A stretch of 64,000 nt of DNA from Sphaerisporangium flaviroseum (GTDB taxonomy: Bacteria; Actinomycetota; Actinomycetes; Streptosporangiales; Streptosporangiaceae), in contig NZ_BAAAZR010000040.1 in NCBI RefSeq assembly GCF_039537005.1, positions 124,001 through 188,000 of the forward strand, written 5' to 3'. The position numbers and the translations under genes were made by a program. Under the pieces are notes generated by a model. That model was not told the DNA's origin. It was given only the letters and a program-made list of their open reading frames with translations, and did no database searches. Each line of letters starts with the position of its first letter. Position 1 is the first letter of the stretch. This document shows, in pieces, positions 44,542-54,569 of this stretch.

Positions 44542-45066
44542 TCAGTCCTTCTGCTCCCTCGCGGATCCGTAGGTGCGGGGCTCGAAGTAGCCTTCCGGCT
44601 CGGGGACGAAGTGCTGCTCGTCGCCCGGCTGTCTGCGCCTGGTGTCGGCGGCGGGGCGGCTCGCGCGCAGGTCCGCGCGCAGTTCGCCGATGTTCGCGGG
44701 AAGGCCACGGAACCAGGCGATGGCCAGTACGAGCGCCGAGCCGCCGAACAGCCACGGCGCCGCCGCCGAGAGGTTCGTGAACATGCCGAGGCCGAGCGCC
44801 TGGATCAGCGACGGCGCCCCGAACACGCCGATCACCGCGCTGATCAACGTGGCGACGAAGAAGATCAGAGGCGGCGCGACCACAAGGGACAGCAGATCAC
44901 GTGGTTGCACGAGCAGGACGGCGGCCAGGCACGCCACGGTGAAGACGAGCCCGACGATGAACGTCGAACCGGTCACCTCTGAAGCGAGCGTGATCACGAA
45001 AATGAGCGCGATGGCACCCCGGGCGGTCAGCCTGACTCCCGGTCGCGCCCGTTCCTGTGTTACCAC
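44542..45066 (-). CDS. DUF6542-type membrane protein
   Basis: A 174-residue protein with four hydrophobic helices (ALIFVITLASEVTGSTFIVG, LVFTVACLAAVLLV, PPLIFFVATLISAVIG, PWLFGGSALVLAIAWF) and a charged tail of about 55 residues. It matches the actinobacterial membrane protein encoded between ispH and ychF in mycobacteria (Rv1111c-like, from memory). The start is GTG with GGAGGGGG ahead. Function is unknown. Confidence 0.75.
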   Translation of the reverse strand: MVTQERARPGVRLTARGAIALIFVITLASEVTGSTFIVGLVFTVACLAAVLLVQPRDLLSLVVAPPLIFFVATLISAVIGVFGAPSLIQALGLGMFTNLSAAAPWLFGGSALVLAIAWFRGLPANIGELRADLRASRPAADTRRRQPGDEQHFVPEPEGYFEPRTYGSAREQKD

Positions 45067-45116
45067 TGTCGCCCCCTCCGAGCCTGGTCGGCGGCCTCAT
45101 GGCCGGCAGGCTGGCC

Positions 45117-46670
45117 CTACGACGAGTCTCGCGCCAACTTACCGTTCAGGCGAGGGGCCGGGAACGGGCTTGCCGTCTCTTCACCGTGCGGTTGCGGGGT
45201 CTCTTCCCCCGCCGGCTCGGGCGGCTCCGCGCGGCCCCACTCGGACACCTCACCATGCGCTTCCGCCTCGGAACCGTCGATCTCCTCCTCCGGGAACGGC
45301 TCGTCTTCGAAGGCATGGGGTCCCCTCCGCGGCGGAGCATCCGCGGAGGCGTGGGCTTCCGTTGGTGGCGGCTCCTCTTGGGAGGCGCCGGACCGCGGTT
45401 CCGTGAGGTCCTCGCCGACGAGCTCCGGCATGGACGGTGGCCTCGGCAGTTCCTCGACGAGCTCCGGCTGGGGGAGCGGCCCGTCGACCAGGCCGAGGTC
45501 GTTCAGCTTGCGCGCGCTCACGAGCACGCGGCTCTCCAGCGAGCCGACCGTCTTGTTGTAGGCCACGACGGCCCGGCTCAGCGCCTTGCCCACCGCGTCG
45601 ACGTTGCGGCCCATGGCACCGAGCCGCTCGTACAGCTCCTTGCCGAGATCGAAGACCGCCCGGGCGTTCTCGCTCAGCGCCTCCTGCTGCCAGGCGTACT
45701 GCGCCGTACGGAGCATGGTGATCAACGTGGTGGGGGTGGCGATGTGCACCCGCCTGTTCATGGCGTGTTCCAGCAGGCTCGGGTCACGCTCCAGCGCGGG
45801 GGCCAGGAACGCCTCCCCGGGGATGAACAGCACCACGAACTCGGGCGCCGGGCTGAACGCCTGCCAGTACGCCTTGGCGGCGAGCCTGTCGACGTGCTCG
45901 CGCAGGTGACGGGCATGGGCGTCGAGCCGCGCTTCCTGCATTTCGCTCTCACCGGCCTCCGCGGCGTCCAGGTAGGCCGCCAGCGACACCTTGGAGTCCA
46001 CGACGATGTTCTTGCCGCCCGCGAGGCGGACGACCATGTCGGGCCGTACGACTCCATCGGCGGTGGTGGCGGAGGCCTGCTCGTCGAAGTCGCAGTGCCG
46101 CGCCATGCCGGCGATCTCGGCGACCCGGCGGAGCTGGAGCTCTCCCCACCTGCCGCGCGCCTCCGGTCGCCGCAACGCGCGCACGAGGGCCGTCGTCTGC
46201 GTCTTGAGCTGTTCGGAGCTCTCCCGTACGAACTCCATCTGCTTGCCGAGCTCCGCTTGGGCGACACGGTTGCCCGTCTCGCTCTCGCGGAGCTGCTCCT
46301 GCACCCTGGCAAGGGTCTCCCTCAGCGGGGCGACGAGGTTCTCCACGGCCTGCCTGCGCTGCTCCAGATCCCCGGCGGCGTCGGCCCGGGAGGCGGCGAG
46401 CCTGCCCTCCGCCAGCTCGAGGAAGCGCAGGTTGTTGACGTCCAGTGCCCGCGTGGACAGAGACTGGAAACGCTGGGTCATCTGCTCCTCGACGTAGGCG
46501 ACCTTCTCCTCGGCGGCCTGCGCCCGGGCCTCGGCGAGCGCGACCTTGCTCTCGGCCTCCGACGCCCGGGCCGTCGCCCGGACCCGCCCGAGCGCGAAGC
46601 CGATGACCAGCCCGGCGGCGAGGCCCACGGCCAGTTGGAAGGCGAGTGCGATGACGTTCACCTCCGGCAT
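45117..46670 (-). CDS. rmuC: RmuC-family DNA recombination protein
   Basis: A 517-residue protein with an N-terminal membrane helix (ALAFQLAVGLAAGLVIGFALG), a long coiled coil (about 30-170, rich in Glu/Gln/Arg heptads), and the RmuC nuclease-like core: RGRWGELQLRRV, RPDMVVRL, IVVDSKVSLAAYL and VVLFIPGEAFLAPAL. RmuC limits inversions at short repeats in E. coli. The C-terminal 100 residues are an acidic Pro/Glu tail. Confidence 0.93.
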   Translation of the reverse strand: MPEVNVIALAFQLAVGLAAGLVIGFALGRVRATARASEAESKVALAEARAQAAEEKVAYVEEQMTQRFQSLSTRALDVNNLRFLELAEGRLAASRADAAGDLEQRRQAVENLVAPLRETLARVQEQLRESETGNRVAQAELGKQMEFVRESSEQLKTQTTALVRALRRPEARGRWGELQLRRVAEIAGMARHCDFDEQASATTADGVVRPDMVVRLAGGKNIVVDSKVSLAAYLDAAEAGESEMQEARLDAHARHLREHVDRLAAKAYWQAFSPAPEFVVLFIPGEAFLAPALERDPSLLEHAMNRRVHIATPTTLITMLRTAQYAWQQEALSENARAVFDLGKELYERLGAMGRNVDAVGKALSRAVVAYNKTVGSLESRVLVSARKLNDLGLVDGPLPQPELVEELPRPPSMPELVGEDLTEPRSGASQEEPPPTEAHASADAPPRRGPHAFEDEPFPEEEIDGSEAEAHGEVSEWGRAEPPEPAGEETPQPHGEETASPFPAPRLNGKLARDSS

Positions 46671-46735
46671 GATTCCAGGCCCGTGACCCCCGCGGGTGTC
46701 CTGCGTACGACCGGAGCACCGTAAACTCGGCCAAC

Positions 46736-47812
<1,077 letters not shown>

Positions 47813-47826
47813 AAGACCCGCCCCGC

Positions 47827-47844
47827 ACGGCCGCGTAGGGCCGT
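47827..47844. terminator. Small hairpin between convergent ychF and kinase genes
   Basis: ACGGCC and GGCCGT flank GCGTAG in the 44-nt convergent gap. Weak but symmetric, so it could serve either gene. Confidence 0.35.
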
Positions 47845-47856
47845 CTCGGCATGCGG

Positions 47857-49440
47857 TCAGCGGAACGCCTCCAGGTTCTTCTCGACCAATCTCGCCGCGA
47901 GGTCCGCGCGGGCGTACCCGGGAGTGTGGAGCGTGAAGTAGAGGACGATCGTCATGTTGCCCTTCCGGAAGAGGATCTGCGTCCGGTAGATGCGCGTGCT
48001 GACGATGACCTCCTCTCGGGTGTAGGCGAAGGATTCGTCGCCCGCCGTGGACCTCGAGCGGAGCCTGGTCCCGGGGGTCCTTCTCGGTTCCTCCTCCATG
48101 GTGGTGCGGGTCGTGGAGTAGACCATGTGGGCGAAGTCGGAGGTCGCCGAGCGGATCGTCGTGAGGTTCATGAAGACGCCGGTGTCGCCCTTCATCCACA
48201 TGCAACCGCTGTGGGTCTGGAACTGGCGTTTCACCGGGGTGCCGATGATCCGTCCGGCCTGCTGGTCGGTCAGCAGCTTGCAGGCTTCCGGGTCTCCCCT
48301 GTAGAGGGCCTCCTTCTCCTTCGCGGGAGAAGGAGCGGCCGCGGAGGTCGCGCGCGTGGTGGTCCCGCCTGGCGGGCGTGCCGTCGTCTGAGGACTCAGC
48401 CACACGTCCCGGGTCGCGACCCCGGCGGCGGTGACCATGACCACCGCGAGTACCGAGCCCAGGATGACCGACCTCTTCCGGGACGCCGGCCTCGGCTCGG
48501 GAGCCGTGGCCTGGGTTCCGCCGCCGCGCGGGGACGGCTGGGTCGACGCGGCGGTGCCGCGTCTCGGCGGAGTACTGGAGGCAGGGCCGCCGGGCACGCC
48601 AAGGGGAGGCGGGGCGGTACCTGCGGCGATGGGGCGTAGTTGGAGGATCGCCTGTTCCCGGGTGATACGCCGGGCGGGGTCCTTTTCGAGCAGGCCGGTC
48701 AGCACGGGTGCGAGGGGCCCGGCCAGCCTCATCGGGTTGGGCTCCTGCATGAGCACGGCGGCGAGTACGGCCGTCGGCCTCTCCCGCGCGTAGGGGGCCT
48801 GGCCCTCCACCGCGGCGAACAGGGTGGCGCCGAGCGACCACAGATCGGACGGGGGCCCGTCGTCCTCGCCTCTGAGCCGCTCGGGGGCGACGAAGCCCGG
48901 GGTGCCGGTCAGCATCCCGCTCTGCGTGAGAGAGGGGTCCCCCGAGACCGTGGCGATGCCGAACTCGGTCAGCACGACCCGGCCCTCAGCGGTGATCAGG
49001 ATGTTGGGCGGCTTGATGTCCCGGTGCAGGATGCCCGAGCCGTGGGCGGCGCCGAGCGCGTCGAGCATGTGCAGGCCGATGTCGGCGACCTGGTGCGCGG
49101 GCAGGGGGCCCTGGTCGCGGATGATCTGGCCGAGCGAGCGGCCCTGGACGAACTCCATGACGATCCACGGGCGCTCGTCCTCGATGACGATGTCGTGCAC
49201 GGTGACGATCGAGGGATGGGCGCGCAGCCGGGCCGCCGCCCGTGCCTCGCGCAGGGTCCGCTCGCGCAGTTCCGCGCGCAGGCCCTCGTCCAGGTCGGGT
49301 GGCAGCCGTACCTCTTTGATCGCGACGTGCTGGCGCAGGAGGTCGTCGGAGGCCAGCCAGACGGTGCCCATGCCCCCCTTGCCGAGCAGGGAGATGAGGC
49401 GGTAACGCCCGACCAGGAATCGAGAGGGTGGCGTACTCAC
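47857..49440 (-). CDS. Transmembrane Ser/Thr kinase with DUF3558-like sensor and EFG motif
   Basis: A 527-residue kinase. It has GKGGMG, the ATP-binding Lys in VAIKEV, HRDIKPPN and APERLRG. The metal-binding DFG motif reads EFG (LTEFGIA, Glu159), whereas the other two kinases here have DFG. A membrane helix (SVILGSVLAVVMVTAAGVA) leads to an extracellular domain with CKLLTDQQAGRIIGTPV and CMWMKGD, like DUF3558 lipoproteins. GTG at 49440 has TATGTT 7 nt upstream, so I prefer it to the longer frame. Activity may be reduced or it may be a pseudokinase. It is divergent from the conjugation-like genes, separated by about 760 nt. Confidence 0.9.
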   Translation of the reverse strand: MSTPPSRFLVGRYRLISLLGKGGMGTVWLASDDLLRQHVAIKEVRLPPDLDEGLRAELRERTLREARAAARLRAHPSIVTVHDIVIEDERPWIVMEFVQGRSLGQIIRDQGPLPAHQVADIGLHMLDALGAAHGSGILHRDIKPPNILITAEGRVVLTEFGIATVSGDPSLTQSGMLTGTPGFVAPERLRGEDDGPPSDLWSLGATLFAAVEGQAPYARERPTAVLAAVLMQEPNPMRLAGPLAPVLTGLLEKDPARRITREQAILQLRPIAAGTAPPPLGVPGGPASSTPPRRGTAASTQPSPRGGGTQATAPEPRPASRKRSVILGSVLAVVMVTAAGVATRDVWLSPQTTARPPGGTTTRATSAAAPSPAKEKEALYRGDPEACKLLTDQQAGRIIGTPVKRQFQTHSGCMWMKGDTGVFMNLTTIRSATSDFAHMVYSTTRTTMEEEPRRTPGTRLRSRSTAGDESFAYTREEVIVSTRIYRTQILFRKGNMTIVLYFTLHTPGYARADLAARLVEKNLEAFR

Positions 49441-50198
49441 AGAGGGCAACATAGTGCGATGTAGAGTGATCTTCGCTTTGTGTTCAACTGTGTTCACCTT
49501 GTTGTGTCTCTCCCTGGGCAGGGCTGTTCGATCCGCAGGGCGGTTCACGATGCCCGCCGGCCCCTGCCGTGGCGGTGTTGCCTTCACCAAACGCGCCGAT
49601 GGTGCCCGCCCCTGTGACCTGCGGATAGCAAGGCCTGGCTGTCAGGTAATCGAGCCTGGCCGACTGCCCCGCGTAACCTCCAGTCTTGGTCGGTTGTGCG
49701 CCCCGCCGGGGCCTGTCGCGGTGTATGCGACAGCCGTACGCCGACTCGCACGAGCAGGCTGGTGGAAGGGAGGCCGGTGCGTGCCGATGGTTCGCAGCCT
49801 CCCGGGCGAGCCTGACGCCTTCATCGCCATCGGAAGGTCCATGCGGATCGGCGCGTGCGATCCGAAGTCCTCCCTGAGCAGGAAACATGCCTCCAGGGCA
49901 TGCCGAAATGACAGTGGTTTCCTGTGCGGTGCGAGCTTTGTCCCTGATGCGTATTTTGTCGCGGAGGTGAGTCATGGCTCGCGAGCGAGCGCAACCCCTG
50001 TGTCCTGCGAGAACTCTGCGGTCACGTTCCTGAAACCGGAGGAAGACCGACTTGGTCTGCTACGTGGATGCCTGCAGCATGGGCGTGGCTTTCCTGGAAC
50101 AATTGGCGAGGCCGCTAAAGTGAATACTTCACCATGGATAACCGGAACGACAGTAAGACGACAGCGCGTCAGCCGGGGGGATCGGCGCAAGCGGAGGC
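49441..50198. other. 758-nt intergenic region with possible short coupled frames
   Basis: A 280-residue forward frame crosses this stretch but has no protein-like pattern and runs into the next gene, so I do not accept it. Short frames with better signals are a 19-residue one beginning MARERAQPLCPARTLRSRS (ATG near 49974, GGAGGTGA ahead) and a 22-residue one at 50134-50202 (MDNRNDSKTTARQPGGSAQA), whose stop overlaps the next start. GTGAATACTTCAC at 50120-50132 is a 13-bp palindrome just before the latter. The region probably holds the promoter of the conjugation-like operon. Confidence 0.4.
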
Positions 50199-51227
50199 GT
50201 GATGGCTCGCAGGTCAAACGTCCAGCAGGGTCTGCGGACCGCTGGCGAACCCGAGCATTCAACGTACCCTCCGTCGCCCTACGACCCGGATCCTGAGTAC
50301 GTGCCGGCTCGGGGACGCAAGGCCTCGCGCCGCGGTGGATGGTCCGGCGGGGGCGGGCGCTGGCTCGTGTGGACGGGCAGGGCCGTTCTGTGGGCCGTGA
50401 TCATCGTGATCGTGGTCAACGGGGTCCGCGCGCCGATCGAGCGTTTCACCCAGGGCGACCAGCCCGCGGGCTCATCGGTGACTCCGACGTCTTCTGGGTT
50501 CCCCGAGGCCGACGCGGCGGCGTTCGCCGGCCAGTTCGCGGCCGCCTATTTGGTTTTCGACGGCAAGAATCCCGACGACAGGGCGGAGCGGCTGAAGCCG
50601 TTCATTCCCGAGGGCGAGGAGCGCCAGTTCGGCTGGAATGGGTTCGGCCGCATGTCAGCGGGCGCTTTCCAGCTCTCCAACGTCGAGGTGCTCGATGCGC
50701 AAAATGCCGTTGTGACGGTTTTCGCCCAGTCTGGCGCGCAGCGCTGGCGGCTTTCCGTCCCGGTTTACTACTCGAATGGCAAGTTCGTCGTCTCCGGCAA
50801 GCCGGCCCTGCTGCCGGCCGGAGGGGCGGCGGGCCTGCCCCTGTCCGCCCAGGTCGAGCACGACGACACCGCCGAGAACGAGCTGCGGCCGCAGCTCGAA
50901 GGCTTCTTCAAGGCGTACGCGGCGGGAGACGCAACGCAGTTGCAGCGTTACGTCGCCCAAGGAGTGACACTCGATGGTTTCGATGGGAGGGTCACGCTCG
51001 CCGATCTGAAGAGCGTCAGCGCCCCTCCCGGAGGGACCAGCCGCGAGATCACGGCCGTGGTCGTGTGGAACATCGCCACGATGGCGACCCCGACGCCGGG
51101 GGCCACCCCCACCGATCCGGCCGCCCAGGCGGGTGGGTTGGAGCAGGCTTACCGGCTTACCGTCGAGAAGCAGGGCGACAACTGGTACATCAAGGACATT
51201 CGCGGTGCAGTCCGGTCCGCGGAGTGA
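50199..51227 (+). CDS. TcpC-like (VirB8-like) conjugation protein
   Basis: A 342-residue bitopic protein. A basic N-terminus (RGRKASRRGG) precedes one helix (VWTGRAVLWAVIIVIVVNGV) and two extracytoplasmic NTF2-like domains (FAGQFAAAYLVFDGK, LKPFIPEGEE; then LEGFFKAYAAGDATQLQRYV), the TcpC/Orf13 layout of Tn916 and pCW3. It should be a scaffold of a type IV-like channel. GTG 50199 or ATG 50202 both follow GGAGG; the latter overlaps a short upstream frame. Confidence 0.82.
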   Translation: MMARRSNVQQGLRTAGEPEHSTYPPSPYDPDPEYVPARGRKASRRGGWSGGGGRWLVWTGRAVLWAVIIVIVVNGVRAPIERFTQGDQPAGSSVTPTSSGFPEADAAAFAGQFAAAYLVFDGKNPDDRAERLKPFIPEGEERQFGWNGFGRMSAGAFQLSNVEVLDAQNAVVTVFAQSGAQRWRLSVPVYYSNGKFVVSGKPALLPAGGAAGLPLSAQVEHDDTAENELRPQLEGFFKAYAAGDATQLQRYVAQGVTLDGFDGRVTLADLKSVSAPPGGTSREITAVVVWNIATMATPTPGATPTDPAAQAGGLEQAYRLTVEKQGDNWYIKDIRGAVRSAE

Positions 51228-51329
51228 GGCCGGGGAGGCGATGGGGAGCGAGGGAGCGGCAACGGGAGCGCGACGATCCCGGTCCGGATCACGGACCGGC
51301 CAGCGCGACCATGAGCAGGAGGACGAAAG

Positions 51330-51617
51330 TTGATTCTGAAAATCATCGTGGAGAACGCGCTGGAGGCCGTGGCACCGTCGGCGCCGCCGGCAGGTGGAGT
51401 GAACACCGCGGGTCTCGCGGACTTCCTGCGGAAGTTCTTCGCCCCGCTGTTCCTCGTCGTGGTCTCCGTGGTCGCGATCTTCTTCCTCTTCACGCGGGAG
51501 ATCACCAGATTCGTGCAGTTCATCATCCTGGCGATCGCCATCGGTGTGATCTTCTATGTGCCCAACGTCATCGAGGTGACGGCCAGGGCGATCGCGGGAG
51601 CGCTCGGCATCAAGTGA
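51330..51617 (+). CDS. Small two-helix membrane protein, TcpD position
   Basis: A 95-residue protein with two helices (FAPLFLVVVSVVAIFFLFT and FVQFIILAIAIGVIFYVPNVI). The start is TTG with AGGAGG 7 nt ahead. It sits between TcpC-like and TcpE-like genes, where Gram-positive conjugation operons carry small membrane proteins such as TcpD. The family is not certain. Confidence 0.75.
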   Translation: MILKIIVENALEAVAPSAPPAGGVNTAGLADFLRKFFAPLFLVVVSVVAIFFLFTREITRFVQFIILAIAIGVIFYVPNVIEVTARAIAGALGIK

Positions 51618-51655
51618 GCGCGACCCGATGGCCGTGAGAGGGAGAGGAGGATCGG

Positions 51656-54532
51656 GTGGACCTGCCTACCTATACCAATATCTGGCGCATTGAGAAGCGG
51701 CTCTACAAGCTGTACGACCTCCGGCTGCCGATGCCGCTTCCGATCGTCTGGATCGGTGTGTTCGTGGGCGTTCTGGTCCCATGGTCGATCCTTCTGGCGC
51801 TCGTCAACATCCCCTTCGACGCGCCCTGGCACGTCCTCTACCTCGTGCCACCGGGAATCGTGACCTGGCTGTCGACCCGGCCGGTGATCGAGAGCAAGCG
51901 GCTCAACGAGTTGTTGCAGTCCCAGGTCCGTTACCTGGGTGAGCCCAAGACCTGGTGCCGCCTCGCGCCGGTCGACGAGCCGGACGAGATCACGTTCTCG
52001 GCCAGGGTGTGGCGCTCGGCTCCGGACGCCGCGCGTCTGGTGTCGGCCGACTCCGTCAAGTCGGCCGCCAAGGCCCGGCGTGGCACCAGGGCGAGGCCCA
52101 AGCACACCGCGCCCCGGCGCAGGCCGCTGGAGGCCTGGAGCCCTTCGCGGCAGCTTCCGTCCGTCAAGCAGGGCTCGCGTCGAGGCGTGCCCGCTCCGGG
52201 CGAGGTACGTCCGGCCGTGGCGGCCGCCGCGGCGGCCGCGGCCGCGCTGCCTGCGGCCGAGACACCGCTGCGCGTGACCGAGTCACCGGTGCGCGTGTCC
52301 GAGAGGCCGGTGCGCGTGTCCGAGAGGCCGCGCGTCACTTGGGGCAGCGTGGTCAACCAGCCCGCCGCCGCGCTTCCTCCTGGTTCCGCCACCGCGCGGT
52401 CCACCGGCGCCTCCGGCCCGTCCCCGGACCGGATCACCGAGATCCCGAGGCTCACATCCGACCGGGCCGCCGAATCCCTGGCCTCCCGGCCGGACCGCGT
52501 CCCCGAGTCCCCGGCGTACCAGCCGGACCGGGCCGCCGAGTACCCGGTCGCCAGGCCGGACCGCGTCCCCGAATCGCGGGCACCGGAGCCGGAGCGGGTG
52601 GTCGACCCCCGGAGTCAGAAGCCGGGCGGCATCACCGGTCTTCCCCGGCCGAATCCGCAGCCGCCCGCCGAGCCGGTGGTCTACAGACTCCCGCCGGCCG
52701 CCTCGAAGGTGCTGCTTCCTCCCACGGTGCCCGGTGTGTCCGCCAAGCCCCCGGCCGGAAGCCCGGAGGTTCTCGGCACCACGCCCGCTGGACCGCAGGC
52801 GGAGCGGCCCGCGGTCGCGGAGACCGCCGTCTCGGGGCTGTCCGCGGTGCGGCCGCAAGCCCCGCCGCCCGTCCACGAGCCGGAGACGGTCTCATCCACG
52901 CCGGCCGCCCGCGAGCCGGAGGCGGGGCCGTCCGCTCCCGCGCCGATCGGCACCGAAGCGCTGCGCCGCCTGCGGAGGCTCGCGGCCTCCGCCGAGAGCC
53001 GCGGCGCGTCGGCATCCGGCCCTCGGCCGGCGTCCAGCCCTCAATCGGCATCCGGCCCGCAGATCGCCTACCCCGGACGTCAAACGGCCGGGCCAGAGCA
53101 CCAAGCGGCCGCCGCACCCCAGGTTCCCTCCACAGGGCTCCAGAGCACGCCTGCGGGCGCGGAGGGCACGGCCAGTGCCGAGAAGAACCCCGCGGCTATG
53201 GCGGAAGGCTCCATGACCGGGGTTCAGGCACACGCGCCGGCGGGGGCCGCTCCCGATGCCGAGCCGGACGTCCGAGAGAAGCACCGCAAGGGCCAGCCGC
53301 CGCGTCCCGCCGCCCACAGCCGCCTCCCCGAGGCCCGTACGGTCTGGCCGGCCTCCCGGTCGCGCACCCCCGAGACGCCACTGGCCACGGGCTCCGGGCA
53401 GGTCGGGCCGGAGCAGGCGGTGCCGTCCAAGCCCGCGGCGCCCTCGAAGCAGGCCCCGCCGAGGATCCCGGTGCGCTCCACGGCCCGCGAGCAGGCGCCC
53501 CCTCCGCTGTCCATCCGCACGGTCCCGGCGGCGTCGGGGCGGACGGCCGATCCCGCCGCGCCCTCCGTTCCCGTGCCGGTGCCCCGTACGGGCGACGAGC
53601 CGCGTGTGCGCCGGGTCGAGTCCGTCGTGGGCCGTGACCAGTCCGGCGGCTGGCGCCGTCTGGCCCAGGTGGTGGTCGGCGGCGGCGCTCCGAGCCGTAA
53701 CGACGGGATCGAGACCGACGAGGCGAGGGCACGCACGGTTCTCACCGGCAGCCGCCGCGTCGTCGTGCTCGGTTGCACCGGCGGCGCCGGACAGACCACC
53801 ACCGCGCTGATGCTGGGCCACACCCTCGCCCGCTACCGCGAGGACCGCGTCGTCGCGGTCGACGCCAACACCGGTGACCACACGATGACCGGCCGCATCC
53901 CGGCCGACTCGCCGGAGACGCTGACCTCCCTGCTGGCCGGCCTCGACGGTGTGAGCGGCTACCTCAGCATGCGGACGTACACCACCCGTTGCGAGTCGGG
54001 GCTGGAGGTCATCGGGTCCGACTCCGACGCGGCGGCGGCGCGGCGCCTCGCCGACCAGGGGCTCTTCTCCGACGAGCGGCTCGCGCAGGCCATGCGGGTG
54101 CTCGACCGGCACTACAGGCTCATCCTGGTCGATCCCGCCGCGTCCGTGGCGGCGCGCATGCTGCCGCACGCCGACCAGCTCATCCTGGTGGCGCCGGCGA
54201 GCGAGGACGCGCCCGAGGCGGTGGCCATGACCTTCGACTGGCTCGACGGGCACGGGTCCACCGAGCTCCGGCGGCGGGCGATCATGGTGATCAACGGTGT
54301 CAGCCGGCGGAGCATGGGCGGCGTGGAGCAGGCGGAGGCGGTGGCCCGCGGCCGTTGCCGCGCGATCGTCCGCGTCCCCTGGGAGGACGAGCTCGCCCCC
54401 GGACATGCCGGTCCCGCGCAACTGACGCATCTCAGGTCCGGAGGGCGCAGGGCGTACATCGCCCTCGCCGGAGTTGTGGCAAGCGGCCTGGCGGCGGCCG
54501 GCCGCCCGAGCGAGGAGGAAGTGGCTCAGTGA
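51656..54532 (+). CDS. TcpE-like membrane domain fused to ParA/MinD-like domain
   Basis: A 958-residue fusion. The first 130 residues look like TcpE: YTNIWRIEKRLYKLYDLRLP and two helices (IVWIGVFVGVLVPWSILLALV, HVLYLVPPGIVTWLSTR). A disordered Pro/Ala linker of about 500 residues follows, with repeats such as RPDRVPESPAYQPDRAAEYP. The C-terminal 260 residues resemble MinD/ParA. The P-loop reads LGCTGGAGQTTTA near 704-715: the signature and P-loop Lys are replaced by Thr and Gln, so ATP hydrolysis is doubtful. VVAVDANTGDHT and LILVDPAASVA are the other expected strands. It may tether the channel to a cytosolic partner. Confidence 0.78.
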   Translation: MDLPTYTNIWRIEKRLYKLYDLRLPMPLPIVWIGVFVGVLVPWSILLALVNIPFDAPWHVLYLVPPGIVTWLSTRPVIESKRLNELLQSQVRYLGEPKTWCRLAPVDEPDEITFSARVWRSAPDAARLVSADSVKSAAKARRGTRARPKHTAPRRRPLEAWSPSRQLPSVKQGSRRGVPAPGEVRPAVAAAAAAAAALPAAETPLRVTESPVRVSERPVRVSERPRVTWGSVVNQPAAALPPGSATARSTGASGPSPDRITEIPRLTSDRAAESLASRPDRVPESPAYQPDRAAEYPVARPDRVPESRAPEPERVVDPRSQKPGGITGLPRPNPQPPAEPVVYRLPPAASKVLLPPTVPGVSAKPPAGSPEVLGTTPAGPQAERPAVAETAVSGLSAVRPQAPPPVHEPETVSSTPAAREPEAGPSAPAPIGTEALRRLRRLAASAESRGASASGPRPASSPQSASGPQIAYPGRQTAGPEHQAAAAPQVPSTGLQSTPAGAEGTASAEKNPAAMAEGSMTGVQAHAPAGAAPDAEPDVREKHRKGQPPRPAAHSRLPEARTVWPASRSRTPETPLATGSGQVGPEQAVPSKPAAPSKQAPPRIPVRSTAREQAPPPLSIRTVPAASGRTADPAAPSVPVPVPRTGDEPRVRRVESVVGRDQSGGWRRLAQVVVGGGAPSRNDGIETDEARARTVLTGSRRVVVLGCTGGAGQTTTALMLGHTLARYREDRVVAVDANTGDHTMTGRIPADSPETLTSLLAGLDGVSGYLSMRTYTTRCESGLEVIGSDSDAAAARRLADQGLFSDERLAQAMRVLDRHYRLILVDPAASVAARMLPHADQLILVAPASEDAPEAVAMTFDWLDGHGSTELRRRAIMVINGVSRRSMGGVEQAEAVARGRCRAIVRVPWEDELAPGHAGPAQLTHLRSGGRRAYIALAGVVASGLAAAGRPSEEEVAQ

Positions 54533-54569
54533 CGAGAGAGCGAGCCCGGCGCGGGGAGCGGACCGGCTG

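Noticed and set aside
49454..50296. 280-residue forward frame before the TcpC-like gene
   Set aside because: No domain, uneven composition, overlaps the next gene by about 100 nt, and is likely random in a long gap.
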